This document shows, piece by piece, positions 23,971-37,924 of a stretch of 64,000 nucleotides of DNA. The notes beneath the pieces were generated by a model that saw nothing but the letters and a program-made list of their open reading frames with translations, had not been told where the DNA came from and searched no databases. The translations under genes were made by a program, and so were the position numbers. The DNA is taken from positions 1,872,372 through 1,936,371 of the forward strand of contig NC_134655.1 of NCBI RefSeq assembly GCF_030463565.1, written 5' to 3'. This DNA comes from Pelecanus crispus (taxonomy: Eukaryota; Chordata; Aves; Pelecaniformes; Pelecanidae). Positions within the stretch are counted from its first letter, which is position 1; every line of letters starts with the position of its first letter.

Positions 23971-26156
23971 CAGGCGGTGCTGAACAATGCTGCTGTGGCA
24001 GATGGAACCTAAGAATCAAACACAGTAAGAGTTAAGCCAAACTTTCATTGCCAGCTCAAATCACAATGTGTTTGGAGTTCAAACAAGTCTGGATATTTTT
24101 TTTTTTTAAGTTAGTTGTAAGTTTTTCTTCCTTTCTTTGAGAGGCAGCTGCTTCACAGTTTAAAGGATTAGAAGCCTGAAATGCTGGAAATCTCACAGGA
24201 AAACCTGCTCTTAAAATCTCCAGCTTTAAATTGGATGAATATCTGACCCCTTGGGCTCTGACTGTTTTCTGTTGAATTTTTCTGCAGTAGGCATTTTCTA
24301 GCTAAGAGACTGCTGTCAGAGGCTTGGCGTTTATATCTGAACTGAAGTCAAGTCACTGAGAAGTATCATGACAGCTTGAATCATGCTTCATAAGCTTAAC
24401 TGAAGGTCTTCGCAGGCATTTGGGTTCATCAGAGCATGGTCAGGAATAATTCCTGACAGGGTGTCTGTTAGGCCGTGGAATAGCAATTGCATCTGTATTT
24501 CTGTGTGTGTATTACCTAACTGTCAGTCAAGGAAACTGTGCAAGGTGCTGTGTACAATAATACGGAAATAGTTTCTGCCCTAACTTGCTAATAGTCTTCG
24601 TGTGAGGCATTCTGACTGAGGAGACATACAGTGAAACAGCAGCGAGGTCAGCTTCCTTGTGAGCTACGATTCCCCATGTATTGCGAGCCAGCACAGCAGA
24701 ACGTGCCTTTGAGGAGGAGCCAGCTTTGTGAGTATTTAGTTACAAGGACCTTCTCTCAAACAGGACAACGAAAAGTGCAAAAAAACCATAGCCTTATCGC
24801 TGAAGTTTTAACAAGCTGGAGGCTTTCTATGGCCTAGCAGGGAATTGGAATGAACATTTTCATAGCGATTGAGAGGTGGTAGAAAAGGTGAAGACTAGTC
24901 ATGGAGATTTTGAAACAGGTTGAGGAAAAGGCTGTGAATACGCTGAAAATAAAGAAAAGAAACTTATGTTTGATCAGAAGAGAATAAGGAGTCAGCAGGG
25001 AAGACTCAAAGAGGGGGGTAAGCAGACAGAATAGAGTTATATTTATCAAGGTGCTAACCATAACAATATGTTGAAAGTCTGGCCGTGCTTCTCCTAAGAA
25101 CACTTGAAACACTGAATATAAAGACAAGAAAATTACTAGCTAATTTCATGCAGGAACACGTTCTTCACAGTTATAGTAAGAAAAGAAGATGGGATTAGGT
25201 AGACGCCTTTCTAAATCGCTTTTCTTTTTAAATTTCTATAGGAACAAGGCGATGTAGTAAATGGAGGTTTGGGACACAATAGCTGTAAGTTCCAGATTTC
25301 AGTCAGTCCCAGAGAAAGGAAGACACGCACGCAGAAAATATGCAAACCAGCAAAGAGGCAATCCTTTCAAAAACACCATGTCGCCGAAGGGTTTTCAGAA
25401 GACAGTTAAGGCATGTGATGATTGCCCTAGAACAGGTCAGTCCCAGTGCTGTACTTAGACTGTAGGCAATGTATTGGGGATTAAATTAAGCAGCAATTTA
25501 GATGTCCATTGCAAGACTCACTCTTCTATTTCTTGGTACAAGTCTTCATAGTGCTTTCTGGTTACTGCTTGTTTCTTTCTTGAAATTACTTTGATGTCTC
25601 TTGCGATTGTCTCTCTTGACACTTTCTTACATTCTGCAGACACAAGTTGCGATCTGCTCGGCAGTTCTGCTGTTGCTCTGACACTTCAGAGAAACCTTAT
25701 ATGCTATCAGTCACTTATCGCTGCTTTGAATTTGCTGGCAGACCATGTGCCACTCATACATTCACTGTGGAATTGGCTTTCTCTTCGCTGGCTTGTGGTT
25801 TGGGGACCACCTGTCACAATCCCGCATTTTAATCCTTTTTTTTTTTGCGATTGCACTGGCAAGATTCATCACGCCGTAGCACAGGGGTAGTCTGCAATAA
25901 CTGGTGTGGATGTCTCAGATTGTAAACCATGAAGCTGCTTTGAGGAACAAGGGAAGACCCCGGAGATAATGCTGGGGAGCACGAGCTGCAGAACCCCTAC
26001 CTTCGGGGTATTTGTCCAGATTTCTCCCAGAACAATGTGTGAGCAAACCCTGTGAAGCTGAATGTTGGTTGTTGCTTCAGTTTCAAATTACAGCTCTGCC
26101 ACGCAGACTGTAATAAAAGCAGAACTCAGCAGGATATGAAACCGTGTGAGACAACG

Positions 26157-26227
26157 GGGATCAAATCCTTTTCTGATGCCATTCTCTCCATTTCCCTCAA
26201 AGTTACATACAGGATGAATTTGGCCTT
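26157..26227. repeat. Degenerate palindromic ancient repeat
   Basis: GGGATCAAATCCT near one end and AGGATGAATTTGGCC at the other form imperfect inverted arms about 45 bp apart, similar to old palindromic repeats in bird and reptile genomes. Weakly supported. Confidence 0.35.
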
Positions 26228-29200
26228 AGAGGTCTAAAATGTCCTGACAACACCCGTGTGAACACAAACCAACGAGTTCTGCACGGTGCGGATAGATCAG
26301 GGAGGGAAGGCAGCTGGGAAGAGCACTGAACCGCAAGCACTGGCACGTACAGTAAAACTGATAGGGGAAATATTTGAAGAAGATAAAAAGTAAACCAAAC
26401 TGTTGCCCTCACAGAACCCAAGCCTCTCTAGAAATTTAGAGAAGTTCAGTTCACTTAGTAATTTTACTATTTTACATTTCTGCTCCATGGCCATTAAAAT
26501 AAGATGATTTCTGAGTAGAAAAGGAAGCAGAGTGGCCACATTTTGCTATCCTCCTACACCTAGGGAACAACAGAAAACGCTGGAGAAGCAGGGTGTCCTC
26601 CCTGCCCTGTTCATTACCAAGAGGTTCAGATCATTTAAAGAGGCATTGGTACTTCTCTGAACTTAATCAAAGCCAAACCTTAAGACGAACCTCTGAAACT
26701 CTTTCAGCTTGACCATTACTTTTTATAAGTGATGTTTTAATTTTCATCTAATGCCAGGAAAAGTCTTTCATTCTCCCCAGCTGGCATCAGAGATAAGGGA
26801 CTAAATCCCCCAGACATTAAAACATCGAACAGTTCTGTCATGTGTTACTTTAGTCTCCTGCTCAAAGTCTTTTTCTTCTTCCCGGCCAATCTCAGATATA
26901 ATGCAAAATAATCAGTGAGCAAAAAAAAGGGTAGCAATTTAAACTGTGGCTTTGAAGGTCAACCCGTATTCTGGGCTGTTGCCCTTCATTTGCCAGCTGT
27001 CTGAGAGCTGTCTGTCCTGCAGGGTTAACTCAGGCTGTTACGCCAGATCTACAATGGCTTATCTAGTACATCAGGGAATACTCTTAGGATGCACTAGGAG
27101 TTGGTTGTGGGTTACAAAACTGCACTTCTGCTCAGATATCTCATTGCTGATCCTTTTGCCCCAAACGAACTAATAAATACCAGGATATGTTCACTCACAT
27201 CGTAGTTTTGCTGGCGTAACCGTTCCAATCCCGTATCACGCCTCGGTCACAGCCTCGGGTACAGCAGCCACGTCAGCAAAGCTTTATAATGTTGCCCGTT
27301 GTCAGTCAAGTGCCGTGCACATCAAGGGTGTGCTCCCAAGCGTGAGGCTCACTCAGCCAGAGCTTCCCTTACCTGTCACCTTGGCTTGAGCTGGTGACAT
27401 GCTTGGCTGAGTATCTCTTCAGTGCCTTCTCCCGTTAACTTCCAGTTGCCCCCCAACTCTGAGAACTACTTGTCACGGAGCCTCGCACGATGCTCATATG
27501 GGAATTTTAGTGCTTGGCCAGGGCCAGTCCCATGCCCTGTCCCTGCTCCCAACTCCTGATTGCCCACAGCGTGCTCCTTAAATGACAATACCATTGGTGG
27601 GGTTTTGCCACGCAACAGAGAAGGAAGGGAAACGTGGAGAGCTGCACAGAGATCTCTGCAGAGCTCTCCTCTTGGTGTTAGGGATGATGAGGAATGAAGT
27701 GCTGCCAGGGAGGGGAAGGAATGTAGTGAGCGGTCCTTCATGATGGAAATCTCTTTCTCCAGGAGCCAGCAGCCAAAGCTAGAGATTGGCGTAGCTTTCT
27801 TGAACATCAAGCCCTGCAGAAGACCTCTCTTAAGCAGGTATCTGTTTTCACCCCGAATGAGTGTGCATCAGTTGCCACCATAACCGATAAGGCGTTTGCA
27901 TACTCTGAGGAGGTGTCAGACCTTCTTTGGCTTATAGAACTAGTAAGCATCCTTGTCGCTCCCAAGACAGAACCCAGCGCAACATCAAGGTAGATAGGGC
28001 AGGTGCAAGCGGTGGCTTGGCACTTCTATGGCCAGATCGGCAACAACATGGCAGAAGCCGGAGAAGATACACCTCTTCTCTCAGAGAATACAGCTCTGAT
28101 CTTGCGTCCAAGCGATAAAATCCTCCCCATGTTCTCTTCCAGCAGCAGGTGCCAGCGACTGAGAAAGCACTGCCGTGGCAGCCCCTTGCAAGACTGCGGA
28201 GACCCCTGTACTCACCGGGTATCCTGATGAAAGTGTGGAATACACAGAGCTGATAAAATTTGCATTTACTTTTGGCCCCCTCCTTGGAAAGAGAGAGATT
28301 GTATGTTGACAGAGTTCCACAGAGCTGGCCACAAAGCCCCAGCGCAGGCACGGAGGTAATTCGAGAGAAACAGCCCCATTTTCTGTTCCAGCCATCGGCT
28401 GCACCCTTGCTGTGAGACAGTGAGAAGGGAAGCGGTCGACCCCGGGGTATTTTCAGAAGGCACAGCTTGCTTGTAGCTCTTGGTCACACTTAAGCATCTC
28501 TTTGTGTTCTTAACCAACATTAACATTAAGAGTCTTCTAAGGCCTTTTTCAAATTCCCCTATTCCAATCAAGGGAAAATTTAAAGGGCCGGTTCCTCACC
28601 TGAAATAAAACTTTTCAACTTGATTAATCATCAGCTGAAGGTTTGGCCTAAAATCTTTTATTTCTTTGACAGAGAAGATAAAAATAGCCCAATTTTTTTT
28701 CCATTTGCCATATGTATTCAGCTGTCCCATTAGCAGCAATGGCAAATTTTACTACCTTTTTCTCCTGTTAGCCATCTAGAAAGAGCAAAGCTAGGCAACA
28801 CCAAGCTGGAGCCTGTTTCGTCTTGCATGATATCAACATATGTCTTACATGAATTTCAATTGCAAAACCAGCAGTGCAATTCCCTTGTTTTCAGATCAAG
28901 CCATTGATCATATTCCTGGAGTCCCACTGAAAGGAACAAGGTTGCACATTTGAAACAAAGGGCACCATTTGGTCTGCATATCATCATTAATTATTAGTGT
29001 CTGGGCTGAGCGTGCAGAAATAGCCGTGGGGTGAGTCCTTCCCTTGACTTCTTACCTAGGCAAGTGTGATCTGGACTTACTTAATGAAGACAGAACCCCA
29101 GGATGAGAGTTTTATTTGTCTGTTTATTTTACAGAGTCACTTTTCACAGTAGTTTCACTTTGGTATTGTAACAAATTCATGAGATCTGCTGTAACGTTAG

Positions 29201-29911
29201 GCAGAAATAAGCTGCTGCATAGACAATCTGGCGGGACAGGAACAGGAAGGCATGGCAGAGACAAGTGGAATTGTAAGACTAAAGAACCAGTCCTCAGCTG
29301 CTCAAGTGAGGCATATGTTATATATGAATGAATTTTTTAATCTCAGCTGGGTGACATTTTCCCAAATGCAGAAGTGTCACCGAAAGGAAGGATTCGTTGT
29401 GATTGGCGCGCTCCCCAGAAGAGGATATTGCCAGTAAGGGCTGATGACACGTTAGGTCAGGGGTGCAGCGCGCTGTCGAGCCTCGAGACTGAAATAGGGG
29501 CTGTTGCAAGTCAGGGCTGAGTTTGCAGAAGTGTGTGGGGGCAGCTTGCGCCCTGCCTCTGACACAGAGCGTGTTCTGAACGCACTACTAAAAAACACTG
29601 ATGGCATTCCTGACACAAACAGCACGCGTATAAAACCTCCACTCTGCCCGTTTCTCTTTTGATTCAGGTGGTTAAACTTAACTTGAGGCTTTTACTAATT
29701 GAAACATACAATTGATAATTTGTCTCACAACAGAAACTCAAGGCGGACCTCAGTAATTCCTTTTATTCTCTCCATATGACCCTGAAGTTAGAGGAGCAAG
29801 AAGCAGAAAGACATCCCATCATTTTAGAGCTGATAGAGTGGCTCCTATTCTACCTCCAGCTGTTGGTGTGTGGCTGGCACTTCCCTGGGGGCTGGCACCC
29901 CTCGCCGGTAA

Positions 29912-29965
29912 CTGAAATAACTCCAGCAACCTTTGGTAGCCTGAAGTAACTCCAGCAACCTCTGG
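29912..29965 (+). repeat. Tandem duplication, 29-bp period
   Basis: CTGAAATAACTCCAGCAACC and CTGAAGTAACTCCAGCAACC are two copies of a 25-bp block separated by 4 bp, with two differences. Confidence 0.85.
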
Positions 29966-30741
29966 AGATGTGGCTAGCCCAGGATCAGGAGCTGAGCCTC
30001 TCTGCATGTCCCTCCTCAGTCATAGCAGAGGAGAGAGGGTTCAAGAAAAGAAAACCATCATAAAATCTAACTAATTTCACACAGTAGAGATCTGGTAGAA
30101 CATCGTTCCAGCACACGATTGTTTCCTGTGGCATGTTGCCTTGTGCTCTGCTAGTAATCCTAGGTATGATAGATGAAGTTTGATACACACAGTGACTGAG
30201 AAAAATTGCTGGTTGTCAGAACATCAGCAGCCAAGACAACGGCTATGTTTATTGAGTTCCAAACTGCAATATAATCTTAGTTATTAGTAAACCCAGTGTT
30301 GTCCAACCTGATGCTCTCTGTGGAAGCATAGCTAATGGCCTTATAGAAGGGATGGCAGCTCAGCTTCATACTGATCATGCACATTAAACTGTCACTGTAA
30401 CACATTGATTGTACCATTCTACCAGTTTTTTAAGAATTGATGTTCTTCCTCTCTGTCTTTAAATTGCTCTGGTTTGAGGTCTTATAGCCGAAAGCAGTCA
30501 ACGGATAAAATCCACGAATGTGCATATTAGAAAATAAAGATAGAATAATAAGAGAGTACAAGGAGAGTAAAAAATGATGCACACTAATGGAAATAATAGA
30601 ATTACTAACGGGAATATCAGCTTTAGGATTCTGAGGTTCAACAGCAAGTCTACTCTTATGTAAACTTTCCTTCCTCTTGCATCTCTCTGGACTTCCTAAT
30701 GTAGGTAATTATTATACTTACCTTAATTGAAGTTAGTCTTC

Positions 30742-30791
30742 CCTTGAGCAGGAGGTCAGACTGGATGACCTCCAGAGATGCCTTCCAACCT
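30742..30791 (+). repeat. CR1 LINE 3' end fragment, sense strand
   Basis: GGTCAGACTGGATGACCTCC and CCTTCCAACC match the 3' region of sense-strand CR1. It stops in a T-run just before a MIR-like fragment. The usual terminal octamers are missing. Confidence 0.7.
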
Positions 30792-30804
30792 TCTTTTTTT
30801 TTTT

Positions 30805-30905
30805 CTACTACTCTATTTTACAAGCAGAGAAACTGATACAGAGACTGAATGCCTTACCTGCATAGTAAATTAGTAAGAAACACAGAACAGAATTCAGAAG
30901 ATCGG
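30805..30905 (-). repeat. MIR-like SINE fragment
   Basis: ATTTTACAAGCAGAGAAACT, then GATACAGAGACTGAATGCC and AGTAAATTAGTAAGAAAC track the reverse complement of MIR. It abuts a CR1 end at its left. Confidence 0.65.
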
Positions 30906-33900
30906 CTGCTGACACTCTGTCCCTCTGCGCGGGAGGGGCATAGCCAGGAGCGGCAGCCGAGGGGGCTGTGTCACCCCTGCCCGAAGTGGGGAGCGAAGGA
31001 GAACTGGGTGGAGGTGGCTGTGGCCGCTGGGATAACACGATCACCTTTTCATGATGGCCGTGTGTCTGCAGCCAGGCCACGCACCACGTGCCACCAGGGT
31101 CACCTGAACTTGCTGAGACTACACGCCTAGTGCTCCAGATCCTGGAGGTGTGTGATTAACATTAACATCTCACATTTCATTTTTGTTTGCTACCCTAAAA
31201 GTAAACCTGAAGATCTTGAAAATGTGATCAAGACGGAAGTAACATAGGACGCTCTGCCTGAGCCTGCAGGGAGCCTGGAAGTTGAGAAGCTCGGAGTTTT
31301 CACTTCTGGGAGATGCCACAGACAGATTAATTGCCATCAGCCAGAGCCTGTGCCACCAGCTTTGTGCATGGGATTAATGAAGATTCATCCAGGGCCACTG
31401 TGCCCAGTGTGCTCACTTCTGTGCTCCTCTTTCAGCTCCTCTACTGCTGAAAGCTGCATCTGTGGCGAGTGGCTGCAGACACACGGTGGGATCCAGCTCG
31501 GTCCCAAGTGTGCTGTCAGGGGATCCGTGTGTTCTGAAACACGGGTGAGAAGGAACACGAGGACGACACACGTGTGCCTTCAAGGCAGGGCAGTGCCTCC
31601 AGCCTATGGATGTGAGTGGATGTGTGCGGCCATCATCTGGAGACAGAATTCTGCCTGCATACTGTTAAGCAATACCTTAACTATAGCAGAACTGGAGATA
31701 GAAGCGTGACTAACAGATTTAATAGGATAAACTAAAGTAACTCTGGTTACTTTGGTTACTAAACTCTTTTATTTCCTTAAGGGGTTATAAATAATTCAGA
31801 AAGCTGCCTAGAAGAAAAGTAATACAGCCCACTACAGAAACTTTTCTGAGAATTAAAAAAAAACTCAAGAAGGGAGAAGGGACTTCAAAATTTCCCAGAC
31901 TGGTAGTCTCAACAGGAGAAATGGTAATAAAAATCTAATGACATTGACGAAGTTTCATTCGTGGACTCTCAGTGAAAGGAGTGACATCTGAAATACATAG
32001 GTAATTTATTTTCTTAAGATTATACTAGGTCAGCATTTATGTAGGCAAAAGAAAAACTTTAGGCTTCCATTTGGAAAACAAGTAATATGATCAAATAAGA
32101 CCTCAGCTGGGCAAATATCTGCAGTTTAATGAGAGCTCAGTATAAATTCGTACACAGATTTATTTATTCGCATGCTGGGATGTTTCCATCGGATTGCAAA
32201 GCACTGCTGGAGAAATCGTAGGAAGGAAGATCATTTGGAATCTCTTTTGCAATCTTGTACACAAATAGCCTGGGCAGACTAAAACTTTTGTTCAGTGAAG
32301 TATTTTGTTTAATGTTACAAAATACAGAGTGATTGGTAGCAAATTATAAATGTCACCAAAGCATTTCTTACTGGACTGAATTTCTTGCTGGAATAAGAAA
32401 CAGTAAGTTCTCCCTGCAAGGGGATTTCTTAGGAACAGGTAATTTCAAAATAGCTCCCAGAGCCATAAAGGGGTAGATTTTGTCTAGCATCTGAGATGTA
32501 CTGAGCGTTGAAGTATTTATGAGGGAGGTAATTATGTGTTTTGAGAATAAAGAGTGGAAAGACGAGAAATCCACAGCTAAGGTACAAACTGATTAATTCT
32601 CTGGTTTGTATGTACACAATCTTGTGGAAGGGGGATTGATGAAGAAAGAAAGAACATCAGTGTCACATACGATTTTGAACGTCTTAGTAAGAGGATTTAA
32701 GGTTTCTGATTTTTTTTTTTCTTCACTCAGTACAGTTTTGTTTCCAAAATTATTATATTCCTTTCCTCTGAGGCTCCTGCGCTGCATTCACTGAAGATGT
32801 GCGTGGCACTGTTCACGGCGCGCAGCGTACCCTGTAGGGTGCTAGGAATAGTTATTTCAATGGACTGGCTTAGGGGAAGGTCTTTGCTTTCAAAATGTTA
32901 AGTGAAACAAGTGTTACAGACTAGCTTTATTATACAGATTCTGAAATCTGTACGAAACAAAACACTGCTTTTCATCTGCATGAAAAGAAACTTTTTCCTC
33001 AACTTTGTTTTGTTCTTCAGTTAAAATCTTCACCCATGGGCCAAAAGGTCATTTTTTTCTGCTTTGCTGCATCATTTTGTTTTTCATTTAAACCTTGTAG
33101 AGAATTGACTAAGCTAAGAAGGTCCAGGAAAATTAAATACGAGCTCTAGACCTAGGCTTGCTCTGCTGATGAGCAATTGAATTGCTGTGACCTTTAAAGT
33201 ATCTAGCTTGGGTTCAGCAGAAGAGAGAAAAAAGAAAGAGCAAAGATTTCTACTGAAAACAAACTGGAAAGAATTTGCTTTGCAGTGTTGGGTCAGGTAC
33301 GTGCTGCTGGTCTGTCAAGGCTAATTAAGTTCTAAGCCAGCCGTTTTTTGTTGATATAGACTACATTATAGTCTCCGTCTTCTTCTAGAAGGCATCTGGT
33401 CTCATTAGCATGACAAGGTAGTAGTTGCACAGATTATATTAAGTGTAAAGAAGAATTCTACCTTTAAGTATCAAGGCTAAATTTTCTGTTACGTATCTTA
33501 CTAAGATAAAAAAAAACCCTGAGGACTTTCTTTTGTGAGTCTTTCTCCATATTCTTTTCTATTTGCTTAGGCAGGTGTCTTGCACATCCATCCCGCTGCT
33601 AATGTAGTAACCACTGATGTGAGCACCCACCTAACTCTTCCGAAGCTTTTACCATTGGAAGTTACCAGCACTCCTGCCTGCTGAAAAAAGATTGGCTCAG
33701 TAAGGGCATGGTAAATAGTGGGACATTATGTGCCAAAGTTCCCTAAGTGGAACTGTCTGGGTATCTACTGTGTTTCCCTCCTGAGATATCAGAATATTAA
33801 AGAGAAAGCATGGGAAAAGTGAAAAATGGGAGTTGGTAGTGTTGATTTTCTGACAATATAAGTATAAGCCGGTTCTTATGAACCAGAATGACATTATCCA

Positions 33901-36900
33901 GGGGCAAGAATGTTCTGCTTGTGGGTGGGTGATGTAGTGGGCTTTTCAAACCGATTTGTCATCTTGAGTTGAGGATGGTAGTGCCAGACCAGCAGTAGAT
34001 GCATAAACATGATAGGTTTGCAAATAACAGTACAGACCTGTATCTGAAAAATGCCGCCTGTTCTACAATTCCTAGTGGCACTACAACTGTGAGCCAACTG
34101 GCTGCTGCTTTTTTCCAAGGTGTTTTCTTCACCTTGCATGGGTTTTTTGTCCAAGGGCATGAAAGAGGCCTGTGCTTCTTCACACTGTGGACTTTGTCAC
34201 TACTTCTTGGTAGCCAAGAGCTCAAAGAGCTGCTGGACAAATCGCCCTCTGTCAAGTTTGCTTTTAGAGTGTCCTTGAAGTACTTTATTAGACAACCACA
34301 TATTATTTTTCCAGTTCCCTGTAGAGGAACATTCATGCTTCATCTGCCCACATACCACCTTTAATAGATGTTCAGTCGGCGCTAGGCAGGACTTCGTCAC
34401 TGGACAGTACCGTCCAACAGGCTGATCAAGAGATGAATGGGATACACCATTCTTCACCGCTTCTTCCATTGCTCTTCAGCTAAAGCAATCTTGCAACACC
34501 TAAGTTAGAGAGATGACTTCGAAAAGACTTTATTCCCTACACCAGCCCCCAAATTAAGATTGCTTTCTTTAACAACAACAAGACAGACCTGAACACAGCA
34601 CATTACAGAGCAATGTGCTTGGCCTTAAGGGTTCCTATGGGTGTGGGGTGCGCAAGAATAAAACCAGCCAATCCATTCACATGGGGCTGTTGGAAAAAGA
34701 CTGGCCAGTACAGTGGTAACTGGTATGGATGGATGTGAGGATTCCTCCAGTGCTGGACTACCTTACATGGGCTGGTACTGGTGTTTGCAAGTTCTCAGGC
34801 AGATCTAGGCAAAGGACAGCAGAGAGTGGAGAGAGGACTGGAGCCATTGTCATGCCTAGCCCTGGGGAAACTGCTGTTGCTAAGATCATTATTTCCCTGC
34901 CTACCCCTTCACCCTTCTCCATTATTTTTTTCCAGCTTATTTCTGGAAGCCGTTTTGACCTTGTCAGCAGTGAAGAGAGATGGCATGGAAGTTCTGGAAT
35001 GCTATTCCTTGGAAATGTAACCCAAGAAAGCACATTGCAACTTACAACCCGTGCACCCTGGAACAGGCAAGCATGGCTCATGGGCAACTGACTTCAGAAA
35101 GATCAGGGAGCCCCACTGGAAGAAGGTATGAGTTGGCTGTCCTTAGAGACAGGGGGAAAAACGTATACATTCAGATTGCCTTCCCTTGAAGTTTGCCATT
35201 GTCTCTATACATAAAACCACCAAAGATTTCACCAGAATATATTACATTTCGAATGTATAAGTACAAAGTCATCTTGCTATCATTTGCTATCACTGAGTGA
35301 GTTTAAGCCCTCCACACACTGCTGGTGACAAATAACCCGCAATTGTTCATCTTTGTTCCCTAGGGTGCTTTCCCTGACAATGGGATGACTCAACTCAGTA
35401 ATGTTGACTAGATGAGCACATGATTTCACAATAAAATAATCAGTCACTTTTTTAAAAAGGGCAAATTTATGCAGCCACTTGGAAGAAAAAAGCAAAGTAC
35501 AGCCTAAAATTCCTTTTATTTACAGTGGGAAATTAAGCATGAGTAAGATGATCAGACCTGTAATTAAACGAGAGTCAAATCCACAGATATGAACAACGTA
35601 CGGAAGGAGGCTGTCGGAGAGACAGCATAGAAGAATCCTAAAGTATTTTTTCCACTGCAAGCCCTAGGGACATTCCTTCTTAATTTGATCTCTAACAGGA
35701 AGCTATCTCCAAAAGTCCCTCTGTTTACCCTTGAATAAAAGCTGGGCCTCAGGAAAAGGTCCAGCTAATTTTCTCACTAAAAAGATACTGCATACATAGC
35801 GCATACATAGATACTGAAATTTGAGCCTCATTACAAATGGGAAAAAACAATTCTAAGTATGGCAGGGCAAAACCCCAGAGGAGATTCTGTCTGCAGCCAA
35901 GTAAAGCTTGAGTTTGGCTCCAGTCCTGAATTATATCCCTTTCTGTCATTTGCCAAACACCATCTCAGTTCTCCAGATGCTGCAAACATCCTAATATCAT
36001 ACTGCATTTAAGTACCATCCCTGCTCTCCTTCCCTGTATTATATGGTTCTTGGCATGTTTTCAATAGCTTTCCTAAACCCACATCCGAATTCACTCTGAT
36101 AGGTTTCAGTAGCTTGCTGAGAGGCAGATAATCCACCCTTTGTCACTGTGGATTGAGTCCTGTCTCCAAAAAAGAACAACTCCATTTCATCAAAGAAAAA
36201 TACTTGGGAATAAATTTGCCACTGCTAACAAGCGTGACTGGGTCAGAGCTTTGTGTGCTGGCACAAAGAATTTAACACCCTGAAACATGTTAGTATTGCA
36301 AAGAATATTCTATCCCGTCTCTCTGCCATACATATTTTAATGCACTAGATCACTTGTATTTTGTTAGACCATGTCTTACACTAGAGGAAGAGTACCCATC
36401 AGATCCTTATAAAGTACCTGCTCTGCTTTGGATCTCATTCAATACGATCTCTTTTTTTCTATTGTGTAAGAGGTCTCAGTGCCCCTGCCCGTTTGCAGAT
36501 GTAGCAAGACAGACAGCCAAACTCAGCCGTCAGCTAACCTAGCGCAATGCCAAGGGGAAGACAACCGTTCCCAGCTCTCAGTCATTGATTCATTCATGCA
36601 GAGCTATAATCCAACCGGGAGCCCAGTGTGCAATGGAAGCTATTAAAAAAAAGTTCCAGGAAACAACTTTCCCACTTGACAGCAGGGTGAGGCAGAATAG
36701 CTCTGTGTCCTTAGGGAAGCCCAGGATCTGTGGTGTTTGAAGGCTGAGAGGCTTTATTCTTCACAAACAGAGATAGACACATACTGCAAAATATTATCTA
36801 CAGAGATTCGTTTGAAACTGTAAACACATCTGCTTTGGCCTTGCTCAGACTTCTCTCACGGTCCCATTCCATGAATGTTCATGCAAGTGAGTTCTCAGTA

Positions 36901-37895
36901 ACCTGGCTTTTTGCAAAAGTCAGATTTATATCTGTTTTCTCAAGTTCAGGCAGCAAGTAAATTTTCTATCAGCACGCCTTGTGATGTTCAGGGAGACCGT
37001 TTCTATTCAGGGGCCAAAAACAATGCCACTTAATGGTAAGACCATTAAAAAACAAGAAGTGCAGCTCAAATTGCAAGGTAATAAGCAAGAAGAGTCTTGT
37101 ATAATAATTTTGAAAAAAACAATGCATCTGAGGAACATCACCACCTGCTCCTAGCTATTCACTAGGAAAGAGAAGAGACTTCACTGTATGAACTATTTGT
37201 TATGGAAGTATTCAGTTCAGTTCCAAGAGCAACAAACCAGATGAAACTGTGTGTTCATCAGTGAGCTTCCTAAACTCTGCTGGAAGTGGACACAAGTGTC
37301 AGGCGATTTCATCAGAGTTGTTATGATGACATTTTGTTTTCTTGCCATTAAAAATATCTAGCCACAGCAACTGCAAAGGAAAAAAAAAAAACCCACTCTA
37401 CTGAACATTCCCTTACTTCACATCTCCTCAGTGATTTTCCATCTCTGCAAGTGATACTTTAAGTAACTAAAAACGTTCTGACTCTAAGCAGGTTGGAGGT
37501 GCTGTCCCACAGCCCCGTCACAGCATGGCTAGCAGATTATTAATCTAAAGCAAAGCAACACAACCAGGGAGTCTAAAAATACCAGGGACACTTGAGTTGC
37601 TCCATTTGATTGTACTGAATTTAGCAGAGGAGAGGGGTGGTCCCTGCAGGTTGCTCATGATATCTAAACTCACTTGAAAAAATTTCCACCAAAGGGCCCT
37701 TTAGAATAAGGACAGTTCCAAGGGTTAAAGTAAAGTTTCCAGGAGCCTGTACCCAGTTCTACTTTCATGTTTCTCAGCAGCCTCATATTCCCTGAATTAA
37801 GCAACTTTTAGATTCTTCTTCTCTGGGAAGATACTTCAGAATCTATTTGTGACAGTCAAAATTCTAAAATATGGGCAAAATCTATGCTCCCTAAG

Positions 37896-37924
37896 GCTAT
37901 TTCTTGAGACAGCTATTTCTTGAG
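37896..37924 (+). repeat. Short tandem duplication, 16-bp period
   Basis: GCTATTTCTTGAG occurs twice, at 37896-37908 and 37912-37924. Confidence 0.8.
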
